DNA from: a virus
IMG/VR virus record: IMGVR_UViG_3300035670_012729
Coordinates: 1 to 45,110 of that record
DNA length: 45,110 nt
Strand: one strand, 5' to 3'
Under the pieces are notes generated by a model, which was given only the letters and a program-made list of their open reading frames with translations, was not told the DNA's origin and did not search any database. Position numbers and translations under genes: made by a program. This document shows, one piece after another, positions 28,137-37,211 of this stretch; position 1 is the stretch's first letter; each line of letters starts with the position of its first letter.

Positions 28137-28731
28137 CACGACGTTTCGTCAGAAGATGGCGCTTCGCCAAAACCTATTGCGTGAAATCGATAATCCGGTC
28201 GTTTTGGAGACGCATGGCGGTTTTGGCCATATTTACGACCATTGTTATCGAGGTGTCTTTGACGGAGTTGTGTTTGAAAAAGACGCAAAAAAAGCTGAGT
28301 TTTTGGCTCGCCAGCGCAAAACCTGGGCTGTGTATGAATGCGATTGTGTAGATGCGTTGCAGGTCGGTGTTGGGAGTCATTTGGCCATCAATGTGGTTGA
28401 TGTTGATCCATATGGTGCACCGTGGCCTGTAATCGATGCGCTTTTGTCCGGTTACAGCAACAAACTCCCCGACCGTTGGGGGCTAGCAGTCAATGACGGT
28501 TTGCGTCAGAGAGTAGGAGTTAACGGCGGATGGGACATCGCATGCCTGAGCGAAGCGGTCTCAAACTGGGGAGCAACAGCGATGCATCGAAATTATCTGG
28601 ATGTGTGTCGCTGGATGTTAGAAAAAAAAGTTGCCACCGTAGGTTTTACGGTGGCAAAATGGGCAGGCTACTATTGCGGCAGGCTACAAGCGATGACTCA
28701 CTACGCAGCGCTGCTGAAGAAAAATCAATGA
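28123..28731 (+). CDS. Class I methyltransferase-fold protein (Trm1-like)
   Basis: 202 residues from ATG 28123. VVLETHGGFGHIYDHCY resembles a motif I strand and glycine loop. VFEKDAKKAEFLARQR contains the acidic residue after strand 2. VVDVDPYGAPWP carries the D-x-D-P-Y-G motif reminiscent of Trm1-type RNA methyltransferases. I recall similar phage proteins annotated only as hypothetical, so activity is uncertain. The last 100 bp also encode, on the other strand, a terminator for the radical-SAM gene. The stop overlaps that gene's 3' end by seven bases. Confidence 0.6.
   Translation: MKKDNTTFRQKMALRQNLLREIDNPVVLETHGGFGHIYDHCYRGVFDGVVFEKDAKKAEFLARQRKTWAVYECDCVDALQVGVGSHLAINVVDVDPYGAPWPVIDALLSGYSNKLPDRWGLAVNDGLRQRVGVNGGWDIACLSEAVSNWGATAMHRNYLDVCRWMLEKKVATVGFTVAKWAGYYCGRLQAMTHYAALLKKNQ
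28622..28657 (-). terminator. Antisense-encoded terminator for radical-SAM gene
   Basis: A perfect 11-bp stem (TTGCCACCGTA 28631-28641 with TACGGTGGCAA 28647-28657) and 5-nt loop, followed on the minus strand by eight Ts. It lies inside the coding sequence of the methyltransferase-fold gene, 68 bp past the radical-SAM stop. Confidence 0.8.
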
Positions 28732-29528
28732 TGCTGCTCAATGTATCTCGGGTTATGGTACCCCGGGGGGAGATACTTTTGCAAATCTTCTTTGATGTAG
28801 TGCCGCACGCCCAGTCTTTCGACCAGGTCGAGAATGCGCAGGGTGTAATCCTGCCAGTCCGTCGTTTTGGTCATGGGCAAATAGTTTGCTCGACCTATTT
28901 TGTACAGGTCGACAAACTGGTGGGTGTGCTCGATGATGGACAGGCTGGACGCCGTGTCCAACGTGGGCTCGAGACTTACCCACGTGAATATACCAGCGTC
29001 ATGAAACGCTTTCAGCGTGGCGATGCGGTCGCCAGGGAGCTGAGCTCCTCGTTCCCACTTTCGGCTGAAGCCGTCGTCCAAGCTGGTGAGCGTGGATGCA
29101 AACGCGTCTTGGCTTGGGCGGAACATGCCGAGAAACGGCAGCGCCCGGCTGCCGCCTTTCGTCAGCGTGCAGACGCCCAGTCCGTGAGCCTGGAGAGTTT
29201 CAATGGTGGGCCCCGTCAGAGACATGTCGTGTGGATTGAACGGGTCGGTTGTAAAACTGAGCATCACCTGCTCGGTGATTCCAGCCGATTTGTACTTGGC
29301 TGCGTCTTTGCGCAGCCCTTCGAGGAATCCGGGGCGAGGGGTTGCCGCCGCATCAAATTCAGGCCGCTCCATCCTGAGCACTTTGGGTACGTAACAGTAG
29401 GCACATGCGTGCCCACATCCTCGGTAGGGATTCGTGGCGAGTTTGGCGTATTCACCAGCTTGCCCCCTCGGCGCGTAGATGTGAGAGCACCCAGCGACGC
29501 TCCATCCGTTAGAATTGATAGTGTACAT
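28725..29528 (-). CDS. Radical SAM protein, spore-photoproduct-lyase-like / Rv2578c family
   Basis: 267 residues from ATG 29528, with AAGGAGG six bases upstream. The iron-sulfur motif C38-x3-C42-x2-C45 lies in YRGCGHACAYCYVP. FTTDPFNPHD, TLTKGGSRAL and WVSLEPTLD follow as in the SPL-like radical SAM family. The enzyme should cleave S-adenosylmethionine to a radical; the substrate is unknown, with DNA photolesion repair as one family example. It is the only minus-strand gene in the late region and has its own promoter and terminator, so it looks like an inserted cargo gene. Confidence 0.85.
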   Translation of the reverse strand: MYTINSNGWSVAGCSHIYAPRGQAGEYAKLATNPYRGCGHACAYCYVPKVLRMERPEFDAAATPRPGFLEGLRKDAAKYKSAGITEQVMLSFTTDPFNPHDMSLTGPTIETLQAHGLGVCTLTKGGSRALPFLGMFRPSQDAFASTLTSLDDGFSRKWERGAQLPGDRIATLKAFHDAGIFTWVSLEPTLDTASSLSIIEHTHQFVDLYKIGRANYLPMTKTTDWQDYTLRILDLVERLGVRHYIKEDLQKYLPPGYHNPRYIEQHH

Positions 29529-29579
29529 CAAAACCTCCTTGGATTTACATGAAAAATGTATCAATCGATACTGTATTAC

Positions 29580-29608
29580 ATTGTAGCACACAACTAATTG
29601 TTTTCCAA
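29580..29608 (-). promoter_or_regulatory. Promoter of radical-SAM gene
   Basis: On the minus strand TTGGAA (29603-29608), a 17-bp spacer and TACAAT (29580-29585), in the 93-bp gap between the divergent radical-SAM and small terminase genes. Confidence 0.65.
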
Positions 29609-29621
29609 ATGGAGCAAAACC

Positions 29622-30044
29622 ATGAATCGGCCACGTGGTAGACCCACCAAATTGACGCCAGAACTGCAAAAAAAAATAATCGCCACGCTATCTGCTGGCA
29701 ATCATGTTTCCGTCACGTGTGACTTTGTTGGGATCACCGAACACACATTTTATGGGTGGTTGCATCGTGGCGAGCGTAATGCTCCATCCGACCAGGCTGC
29801 GGGCTACCCAGAATTTTATCAGGAGGTCAAAAGAGCACGAGCCTCAGCCGAAGTTCAAAGTGTTGCGCGTATCCGTCAAGCTGGCGGCGATGGCCAGTGG
29901 CAGGCAGACGCGTGGTTTCTGGAGCGGTCGAATCCCAAACGATGGGGGAGGCGGAATCTGGAGTTGACTGGTGCAGATGGCGGCGAACTAGTGATCCGTT
30001 TGACGCTGGACGACAATGCCGACAGTAACACTGGTCCTACCTAA
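29622..30044 (+). CDS. terS: Terminase small subunit
   Basis: 140 residues from ATG 29622, with GGAG seven bases upstream. The N-terminus (NRPRGRPTKLTPELQKKIIATL, then VGITEHTFYGWLHRG) is the helix-turn-helix DNA-binding region. The middle (FYQEVKRARASAEVQ) is the oligomerisation helix and the C-terminal NPKRWGRR matches small terminases of this class. It recognises the packaging site and recruits the large subunit. The last 29 bp overlap the large subunit gene. Confidence 0.85.
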   Translation: MNRPRGRPTKLTPELQKKIIATLSAGNHVSVTCDFVGITEHTFYGWLHRGERNAPSDQAAGYPEFYQEVKRARASAEVQSVARIRQAGGDGQWQADAWFLERSNPKRWGRRNLELTGADGGELVIRLTLDDNADSNTGPT

Positions 30045-31215
30045 ATTGCATGCGGGTCAGATGCAGGTGTGGGAGCACCCTGCTCGATTCCAGGTCATGG
30101 CATGCGGGAGGCGGTTTGGCAAATCACGGCTCGGTGCCACGATGTGCATTTCCTCGGCGATTCGTGGCAAACGGGCATGGTGGGTAGCGCCGTCGTATCC
30201 GATGGCGGCCATCGGATGGAGGATGCTCAAAAAGCTGGCCATACAGATTCCAGGCGTCGCTATCCGGGAGATGGATCGCCTGATTACCATGCCGGGCGGC
30301 GGAACGGTGCAGGTGCGCAGCGCCGACCATCCGGACTCGCTGCGTGGCGACGGTCTAGATTTTGTCGTGCTGGACGAGTGCGCGTTTGTGAAAGAGGACG
30401 CCTGGACCGAAGCACTTCGACCGGCGCTGGCCGACCGAAAAGGGCGGGCGCTTTTCATCAGCACACCGAAGGGGAGGAACTGGTTTTGGCGTCTGTGGCA
30501 ACAGACCGAAAGCGCCGAATGGAAGTCGTGGCGGTTCACCAGCTACGACAACCCGCACATCCAGGCCAGTGAAATTGACGCTGCCCGCGACGGATTGCCT
30601 GAGCGTGTGTTTCGTCAGGAGTTCATGGCTGAGTTTCTGGACGACGCCGGTGGCGTCTTCCGCCGTGTGCTGGATGCCGTGACTGCGGCTCAGCAGGATT
30701 CCGCACAGCCCGGGCACGATTACGTGATGGGTGTGGACTGGGGGAAGACAAGTGACTTCACCGTGCTCACGGTTCTGGATGCCACCACAAACGAAGCATG
30801 CTTTGTGGACCGGTTCAATCAGATTGACTACTCGGTGCAGGTCGGTCGATTGCAGGCGCTGGCGGCACGATTCAACCCGTACAATATTGTGGTGGAGCGC
30901 AACAGTATCGGCGAGCCACTAATCGAGCAGTTGGCAAGACTCAATTTGCCAGTCCAGCCATTTACGACGACCAACGCCACCAAAGCCCAGGCAATTGACG
31001 CGCTCAGCTTGGCGTTCGAACGTAGCGAGATACGAATCATCAATGACCCTGTGCTTATCAATGAGTTGCAGGCATATGAGATGCAGAGGCTGCCCAGTGG
31101 CCTACTCAAATATTCTGCTCCGGATGGCCTACACGACGACTGCGTAATGTCGCTCGCTCTGGCATGGCATGGGCTCAGTCGCGGCGGCAAACTAATGTTG
31201 TTCGGTGGGAGGTAG
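30016..31215 (+). CDS. terL: Terminase large subunit
   Basis: 399 residues. ATPase Walker A at CGRRFGKSRLG (about residue 30), Walker B at FVVLDECAFV (about 113-122) and the coupling motif FISTPKGRNWFW. The RNase-H-like nuclease starts at MGVDWGKTSDF (about 237) and continues to GLHDDCVMS (about 371), which contains the last acidic residues. It is the motor and nuclease that packages DNA into the prohead. The start at 30016 lies within terS; no better start with a ribosome site is visible. Confidence 0.93.
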   Translation: MPTVTLVLPKLHAGQMQVWEHPARFQVMACGRRFGKSRLGATMCISSAIRGKRAWWVAPSYPMAAIGWRMLKKLAIQIPGVAIREMDRLITMPGGGTVQVRSADHPDSLRGDGLDFVVLDECAFVKEDAWTEALRPALADRKGRALFISTPKGRNWFWRLWQQTESAEWKSWRFTSYDNPHIQASEIDAARDGLPERVFRQEFMAEFLDDAGGVFRRVLDAVTAAQQDSAQPGHDYVMGVDWGKTSDFTVLTVLDATTNEACFVDRFNQIDYSVQVGRLQALAARFNPYNIVVERNSIGEPLIEQLARLNLPVQPFTTTNATKAQAIDALSLAFERSEIRIINDPVLINELQAYEMQRLPSGLLKYSAPDGLHDDCVMSLALAWHGLSRGGKLMLFGGR

Positions 31216-31216
31216 T

Positions 31217-33442
31217 ATGGCTCAACAGCGCCATGTAATGACGAACGGAAAATCGACATTTTTCCTGGACCAGTACCCAGAGCAGGCCTGGACGCAGCTG
31301 GCCCCGAGTGCAGCGCAGATGGCGGACAGCCGGCAGGCGACAACTGCGGCTGGCAACTATTATCAGGCGGTTGCTTATCTGTACCGATGCGTCAATATCC
31401 GGGCGACGGCAATCACTCGTGTGCCCTGGGCAATCATGCAGGGTGAAAACGAGGTCTGGTTGTCAATGGTTCCGTCCCCACCGCCGGCGCTGGCCTACCT
31501 GCAAAATTTCAAACGGTTGCTCAGCCTGACCGAAGCGGCTCTGTGCTTGGCTCCCGAAGCGTTCTGGTTCATCGAGCGCAACCGAGCTAAAATTTTGTCG
31601 CTACGCTGGCATGCGCCAAACAGTGTCGTGCCCCAGTTCAGCGAACAGACTGGCCTGACCGGATTCAAACGGATCCTGGATCGAGGGAGGGCACAGTCAT
31701 TTGAGCCGACCGATTACGTGTATTTCCCGCTGCCCAACCCGCTGCACGAGACGATACCTGGACGTCCACCGGCTCAGGCGGCGATGTCGTCTGCAGGAGT
31801 GCTGTACAATATCGACCAGTTTGCCAGCAATTTTTTCGAGCGTGGCGCTATCAAAGCGACTTTGTTGACGGTCGATGGCAATCCCATGCCGGCTGAGATG
31901 GAGCGGTTGGAGGCGTGGTGGAAGCGGTTTTTTTCTGGCTCCAAATCAGCATGGGAGACCGCTGCCGTGCGAGCTGGCGTGACACCGGTCGTGGTCGGCG
32001 AGGGCATGGAGAATTTGGCGACGGCGGATTTGTCCGAAGAGCGCAGGCAGGATATTGCAACTGCACTGGGCGTGCCGCACTCAATTGTGATGTCAAATGC
32101 GGCCAACTATGCTACAGCCCAGCAGGACGCACTGTCGTTCTACGACATGACCATCATCCCATCGCTGAGCCATATCGTCGAGATCGTCAACGAATCGCTG
32201 CTGGGTCCATCCGGATATCGCATGGAATTGCGACCGGAGGAAATGTCGATTTATCAGGCGGATGAAGAGCGTCGCTCAAATAGTCTGCTCAATTATGTGC
32301 AGGCCGGCGTCAAACTATCCGTCGCTGCTGAGATTCTGGGCGTGTCGTTGCCATATGGTATCGAGTACACGGATCTGGATCCTGCTGCGGTAACAGCTCC
32401 ACCACCACCACCACCACCAGAGCCGGCGCCAGAACCAGAACCCGACATGGCAAAAACCGCCGAGACACGTCGGTTTCTTCGCTGGGCCAAAAAGCGAAAA
32501 CATCCAGATCCCGAACAGTTTTCCAGCGACATCCTGACGCTGGCAGATAAAACTGCGTTGCTGGAGGCTGCCGATGGCAACGGTTTTTTTACGTCAGCCG
32601 GGGAAACCTGGCAGACATCACAGAGCAGTACCCGTGACAAAGCCATCGGACTGACGACGGAACCAGACGAGCCGGATGAAGACGTCGAGCTGCGACCGCT
32701 CGACGTGCCTGAACCTCGCAAACGAGATCGCCTGGAGCGGCAGGCGGCAAACGATATCCAGACGGCGCTTACCAAACAACAGCGTGCGATTTTGGATGCT
32801 GCTCGTCGCATGTCGGCTGAGGAGTTCATCGGCAATGTCGAGGCGGAGTTGGAAGCGCAGGTCGCAGAAATCCAGGAGGAAACTGCACTTTATGACCGGT
32901 TGCGTCGTGCCTTGCTGGAGAGCGTTGACCTCGGTGTGTTTGTGGCCGTGGAGCAGTTGGAGTCAATCGGGCTCGGGCTGGACTGGACGCTGGTCAACGA
33001 GGATGCTCGAGCCTGGGCACAGAACCATGTCGGTACGCTAATTGGGGGCATCGATGAAACAACGCTGGCACGTACTCGCTCTGCGATTGCGCAATGGGTA
33101 CAGAATGGTGAGCCATTGTCTATGCTCATCGAGGATCTGGCACCGATATTTGGTACACAGCGCGCTCAACTGATTGCATCAACCGAGGTAACCCGCGCGT
33201 ATGCCGAGGCGAATCAGCGTATTTATCGGGAGGCTGGCATCCGATACATGGAGTGGCGGGCGGCGGCCGATGAATTGATGTGCCCTATTTGCGGCTCGCT
33301 CAACGGACAAATCGTGGGGATTGACGACAAATTTGATGCGGCGCTGGACGATGATATCCGCACCCAGTTCCGCGTCAACTTTGCAATTCCTCCGGCTCAC
33401 CCACGATGTCGCTGCTGGATTGTGCCTGTGGTGGAGGGATAA
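31217..33442 (+). CDS. Portal protein fused to MuF-type head morphogenesis domain
   Basis: 741 residues from ATG 31217, after GGGAGG. The first ~390 residues are an HK97-type portal (YLYRCVNIRATAITRVPW near the start, then KRFFSGSKSAW and ALGVPHSIVMSNAANY). A Pro/Glu-rich linker (APPPPPPPEPAPEPEPD) follows at about residue 390-410. Residues about 600-741 are a MuF/SPP1 gp7-like domain, with TEVTRAYAEANQRIYREAG, the Cys motif DELMCPICGSLNGQ and PPAHPRCRC. The fusion joins the DNA entry ring with a head-assembly or injected protein usually encoded separately. The segment between looks helical and unassigned. Confidence 0.88.
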   Translation: MAQQRHVMTNGKSTFFLDQYPEQAWTQLAPSAAQMADSRQATTAAGNYYQAVAYLYRCVNIRATAITRVPWAIMQGENEVWLSMVPSPPPALAYLQNFKRLLSLTEAALCLAPEAFWFIERNRAKILSLRWHAPNSVVPQFSEQTGLTGFKRILDRGRAQSFEPTDYVYFPLPNPLHETIPGRPPAQAAMSSAGVLYNIDQFASNFFERGAIKATLLTVDGNPMPAEMERLEAWWKRFFSGSKSAWETAAVRAGVTPVVVGEGMENLATADLSEERRQDIATALGVPHSIVMSNAANYATAQQDALSFYDMTIIPSLSHIVEIVNESLLGPSGYRMELRPEEMSIYQADEERRSNSLLNYVQAGVKLSVAAEILGVSLPYGIEYTDLDPAAVTAPPPPPPPEPAPEPEPDMAKTAETRRFLRWAKKRKHPDPEQFSSDILTLADKTALLEAADGNGFFTSAGETWQTSQSSTRDKAIGLTTEPDEPDEDVELRPLDVPEPRKRDRLERQAANDIQTALTKQQRAILDAARRMSAEEFIGNVEAELEAQVAEIQEETALYDRLRRALLESVDLGVFVAVEQLESIGLGLDWTLVNEDARAWAQNHVGTLIGGIDETTLARTRSAIAQWVQNGEPLSMLIEDLAPIFGTQRAQLIASTEVTRAYAEANQRIYREAGIRYMEWRAAADELMCPICGSLNGQIVGIDDKFDAALDDDIRTQFRVNFAIPPAHPRCRCWIVPVVEG

Positions 33443-33831
33443 TGGCATCCATAGAGATTCGAGGCATTGAAAAACTCAAACGAAAATTTTCGAGAATGCA
33501 AATCAATGACATTTTGCGACCGCCCATGCAGCGCAGCGTCATGATATTGCAGGCGGCTCTGGCCAAATATCCGACTCAGCGACCCGGCTCAACATACAGA
33601 CGGACCGGCACTTTGGGTCGAGCCTGGACAACCAGCGTCAATAATCAGAGCGGTAAACTGGTCGGTCGGGTTGGCAACAATGTGGTATATGTTCCGTTCG
33701 TGCAGTCGTCGAAATTCCAGCGGCCATACAATCGACGGCGCTGGCAGACCGACGAGCAGGTCGTCGAGCAGAACCGCAGCAGAATCATCAAACAATTTGA
33801 CGACGCTATCGCTCGTGCACTGGAGGACTAA
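33442..33831 (+). CDS. Gp10-like head-tail / minor structural protein
   Basis: 129 residues from ATG 33442 (TAATG overlap with portal). IEIRGIEKLKRKF at the start and the basic centre (RPGSTYRRTGTLGRAWTTS) resemble HK97 gp10-like proteins that join head and tail. Its location before the protease is earlier than usual for that family. Assignment is by pattern. Confidence 0.55.
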   Translation: MASIEIRGIEKLKRKFSRMQINDILRPPMQRSVMILQAALAKYPTQRPGSTYRRTGTLGRAWTTSVNNQSGKLVGRVGNNVVYVPFVQSSKFQRPYNRRRWQTDEQVVEQNRSRIIKQFDDAIARALED

Positions 33832-35384
33832 TGCCCTGGCACATCGAATCCAACACATCTGATTGCGCCGGCTACGCTGTCATCAAAACGGACGATGGCT
33901 CAATGGCCGGCTGCCACGAAACACGGGCTGATGCTGAGGCCCAGGTTGCAGCGCTGTATGCCAGCGAAGCGGATAAAGCCGATACACCGCCGGATGTCCA
34001 GTACCCAAAATTGTGGGAGCGGGCTCGGGAGTCGGCTCGTCGCAAATACCGGGTGTATCCGTCGGCATATGCCAACGGCTGGCTGGTGCAGGAGTATGGC
34101 CGGCTGGTGCGGGAGCGCTACGGCGAGAATGAGACTGGGTACACCAGCGGCAAGTCGGTGGACGCAGAAACGCTGATCGAACTGATTGATGGGGACGATG
34201 CCGCCGAGGCCAGCTATAAAAATTTGACGGAATGGTTTGCCGAGCAGTGGGTAGATATCAGCCGACCGACCGAAGATGGCGGCTATGAACCATGTGGCCG
34301 GCCAACCGAAGGGATGTCAGAGGAGGATTACCTGTCTACATACCCAAAATGTCTGCCCAAAAGCCGGGCAGAAAATTTATCTGAGGCTGAGCGTCAGCGT
34401 CTCATTCGACGCAAACGACGGACCGGATTGCCAGAGGATGGGAAACCAACCATGACCAGCAGTGACAAAAAAGCCCTTCGGCGCTACACGTACAATGGCG
34501 TGACGGTGCAGGCGTCGCCTCGTCGGCCATCGACCAGAGACGACAAAAAATACATGCGCACTGTGCTGCGTGACGACCGTGAATATCTGGTGCACTACGG
34601 CGATCCCAACCTGCCCATGCAACGTGACATCCCAGAGAGGCGGCAAAATTTCTTGGCCCGGCATAGTTGCAGCGAAAAACGGGATCCGCTGGCACCAGGT
34701 TTCTGGGCATGTTATGACTGGTACGACATTGAGGAGGGGAAGAACACCGTCAAAGCGCTGGGCATGACCGACGACGAGCTGCGCATCGGCAACTACATGG
34801 TGCTGTGGGGCGGTCGTGATCTGGAAGGATTGGCGTCCCATCGGCGGAATCCGGATGGGTCAATCGGCGAGTTTTTCACCACCAAAACAATTTTTGAATC
34901 GCCATATACTCAGGCGGACATTATCGCCGTGGACTGGGAGCATGGTTATGCCCCGGCCGGCGAGCCTGGAGCAGATGATGTGCTGGGCCGGGTAGACTGG
35001 AAAACGGCAGTGGCCGACGAGAAAGGACTTTTCGTCGAGCGCGTACTCAACCGGCGCAACAAATACGTTCAGTTTTTGGAGGCGCTCATCCGGGCTGGTC
35101 TGATTGGTAGCAGTACAGAGGCTATCCCGGATGGTGTTGTCAAAGCTGCCGATGGAGAGATTGTCGCCTGGCCGCTGCGCCGAGACACGCTCACGGTCCA
35201 GCCGATGGACCCGCGCATGATTGACGACAATGTCGTGGCGGCGGTCAAATCGCTGGGCATCGACAATCTGTTGATCATGCCATGCAATAATGATGCAGAG
35301 GCGGCTCCAGAGGCAGACCGTAAATCTGCGGCAGCTGCAATAATGGCCGAGTTGGACCGGATGGAGCAGGAGTATACACAATGA
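33831..35384 (+). CDS. Prohead serine protease with N-terminal accessory domains
   Basis: 517 residues. Residues 5-45 (SDCAGYAVIKTDDGSMAGCH) form a small N-terminal domain also seen fused to other phage head proteins. YPKLWERARESARRKYRVYP (about 60-90) is a DUF5872-like helical domain. The protease occupies the C-terminal third: catalytic His in AVDWEHGYAP (about residue 369) and Ser in GSSTEAIP (about 426), with IVAWPLRRDTLTVQPMDP as the family's closing motif. It cleaves scaffold and capsid during head maturation. It is much longer than a plain prohead protease. Confidence 0.8.
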   Translation: MPWHIESNTSDCAGYAVIKTDDGSMAGCHETRADAEAQVAALYASEADKADTPPDVQYPKLWERARESARRKYRVYPSAYANGWLVQEYGRLVRERYGENETGYTSGKSVDAETLIELIDGDDAAEASYKNLTEWFAEQWVDISRPTEDGGYEPCGRPTEGMSEEDYLSTYPKCLPKSRAENLSEAERQRLIRRKRRTGLPEDGKPTMTSSDKKALRRYTYNGVTVQASPRRPSTRDDKKYMRTVLRDDREYLVHYGDPNLPMQRDIPERRQNFLARHSCSEKRDPLAPGFWACYDWYDIEEGKNTVKALGMTDDELRIGNYMVLWGGRDLEGLASHRRNPDGSIGEFFTTKTIFESPYTQADIIAVDWEHGYAPAGEPGADDVLGRVDWKTAVADEKGLFVERVLNRRNKYVQFLEALIRAGLIGSSTEAIPDGVVKAADGEIVAWPLRRDTLTVQPMDPRMIDDNVVAAVKSLGIDNLLIMPCNNDAEAAPEADRKSAAAAIMAELDRMEQEYTQ

Positions 35385-36730
35385 CATGGATGGAATGTAT
35401 CAACCTGGCCCGGGCTGCCGTCATGGAGGGAGATCTGGATCTAGCGCAGAGTTACAAACAGCGCGCTCAGATGCTGCACGAACTGGACATGATGGCGTCG
35501 GGCGCAAACGTCGAAACGGAAATGGAAGACAAAAAAATGAACTACGATGAAATGAAGACGCTGCGCGAGGAGATTGACGCACTCAAGGCGTTCCGCACCA
35601 AGATCGAGAGCGAACCTGCCAGCAAAACTGCGCCCCGGCTGGTCGTCACTCAGGACGAAACTGACAAGCTGGCCGACTGGCCATTCAAGAGCCTCGGCGA
35701 ACAGCTCCTAGCCATCGCCGAGGCTGTTATGCGGCCAAACCGTGCGGATGCCAGACTGGATGCCCAGGCCAAGCGTGCCAAGGCGCTCGGTTTGTCTGAG
35801 GGTGCCGGGTCCGACGGCGGATTTCTGCTGCAGCCTGATTTCTCTGCAGAGATTCTGCGTCTCATGAATGAGATGGGCTCGGTGATGAATCGAACCCGTC
35901 GCATCCAGATTAGCCCCAACTCCAACGGGCTCGTTATGAATTCCATCGACGAGACCAGCCGTGCCACCGGCTCACGTTGGGGTGGAATCCAGGGCTACTG
36001 GCTGGCCGAAGCTGGCACCAAACAGTCCAGCAAGCCAAAGTTCCGCCAAATGTCGCTTCAGCTGAAGAAGGTGGCCGGCGTTGGTTATGCAACCGACGAG
36101 CTTCTGGCTGACACAACTGCGCTGGGCAACATCATGACGCAGGGTTTTTCGGAGGAGCTCACGTTCCTCGTCGAAGATTCCATCATCAATGGCACTGGCG
36201 CTGGCCAGCCGCTCGGTGTGCTCGCCAGTAACGCACTGGTGACTGTCGCCAAGGAGACTGGGCAGGCAGCGGCTACACTGGTGACGGCCAACATTTTCAA
36301 GATGTGGTCTCGGATGTGGTCTCGCTCCCGCGCCAACGCGGTTTGGTTTGTCAATCAGGACATCGAACCGCAACTGCTGTCGCTCGACATGCCGGTCGGT
36401 ACTGGCGGCATGCCAGTCTACCTGCCAGCCAACGGTATCAGCGGTGCGCCATTCGGCACGCTGCTGGGCCGCCCGATTGTGCCGATTGAGTATTGCGCTA
36501 CGCTCGGCACCGTTGGAGATGTGATTCTGGCCGATCTGAGCCAGTACGTCATGATCGAAAAAGGCGGCTTGCAGGCAGAGACGAGCATCCACGTCCAGTT
36601 TCTGACGGACGAGACAGCGTATCGGTTTGTGTACCGTGTCGATGGTCAGCCGGCATGGCACGATGTTCTGACGCCATTCAAAGGCAGCGCCACCCAGTCG
36701 CCGTTTGTTGCTCTGGCCAGCCGGGCCTAG
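35381..36730 (+). CDS. Major capsid protein, HK97 fold
   Basis: 449 residues, overlapping the protease by ATGA. Residues 1-130 are a helical, charged scaffold (delta) region with MKTLREEIDALKAFRTKIE. The mature shell begins near GSDGGFLLQPDFSAEIL (about 143). Strands such as KPKFRQMSLQLKKVAGVGYATDELLAD and SIINGTGAGQPLGVL are typical of HK97-type phage capsids. The delta domain is probably removed by the neighbouring protease. Confidence 0.92.
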   Translation: MTWMECINLARAAVMEGDLDLAQSYKQRAQMLHELDMMASGANVETEMEDKKMNYDEMKTLREEIDALKAFRTKIESEPASKTAPRLVVTQDETDKLADWPFKSLGEQLLAIAEAVMRPNRADARLDAQAKRAKALGLSEGAGSDGGFLLQPDFSAEILRLMNEMGSVMNRTRRIQISPNSNGLVMNSIDETSRATGSRWGGIQGYWLAEAGTKQSSKPKFRQMSLQLKKVAGVGYATDELLADTTALGNIMTQGFSEELTFLVEDSIINGTGAGQPLGVLASNALVTVAKETGQAAATLVTANIFKMWSRMWSRSRANAVWFVNQDIEPQLLSLDMPVGTGGMPVYLPANGISGAPFGTLLGRPIVPIEYCATLGTVGDVILADLSQYVMIEKGGLQAETSIHVQFLTDETAYRFVYRVDGQPAWHDVLTPFKGSATQSPFVALASRA

Positions 36731-36740
36731 GAGGTAAATT

Positions 36741-37208
36741 ATGCATGTTTCTCAGACCCATAAAATCGTTCAGTTGTATCAGGGGGCGGCCAACGCAGTG
36801 GCGTGCGACGTCGTGTCGATGAAAAATTTTCATCGTGGCGCTATCGTCGTAACTCATACCGGCAGCTCCGACACCGATCTGGTACTCACCGTGCAGGAGG
36901 CCACGAACGTTGCGGGTGGCTCTGCTCAGACGGTTGCTAACAATGTCGATATCTACGCCGATGTGGATGCAGGCACCAGCAGCGACGTGTTGCTGCGGTT
37001 GACATCCGCCAAAACGTACACCATCGACACTGGCCTGGCACCCAACCAGGTCGTGGTTTTCGAGATCGATCCGGATGCGCTCAGCGCTGGTTTCGATTGC
37101 GTGACGCTGGGGGACAGTGGCGGCAATGCCAGCAACACCGTCAATATCACGTTCATCGGCGTGCCTCGCTACCCCGGCTATCCGTTGGCAGCGGCCATCA
37201 CGGACTAA
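36741..37208 (+). CDS. Putative head decoration protein
   Basis: 155 residues from ATG 36741 with GGAGG six bases upstream. Beta-rich, one module (HRGAIVVTHTGSSDTDLVLTVQEATN, DLVL strands). The position directly after the capsid gene and the probable immunoglobulin-like or jelly-roll pattern suggest a capsid-surface or spike protein. Not recognised as a named family. Confidence 0.55.
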   Translation: MHVSQTHKIVQLYQGAANAVACDVVSMKNFHRGAIVVTHTGSSDTDLVLTVQEATNVAGGSAQTVANNVDIYADVDAGTSSDVLLRLTSAKTYTIDTGLAPNQVVVFEIDPDALSAGFDCVTLGDSGGNASNTVNITFIGVPRYPGYPLAAAITD

Positions 37209-37211
37209 CCC

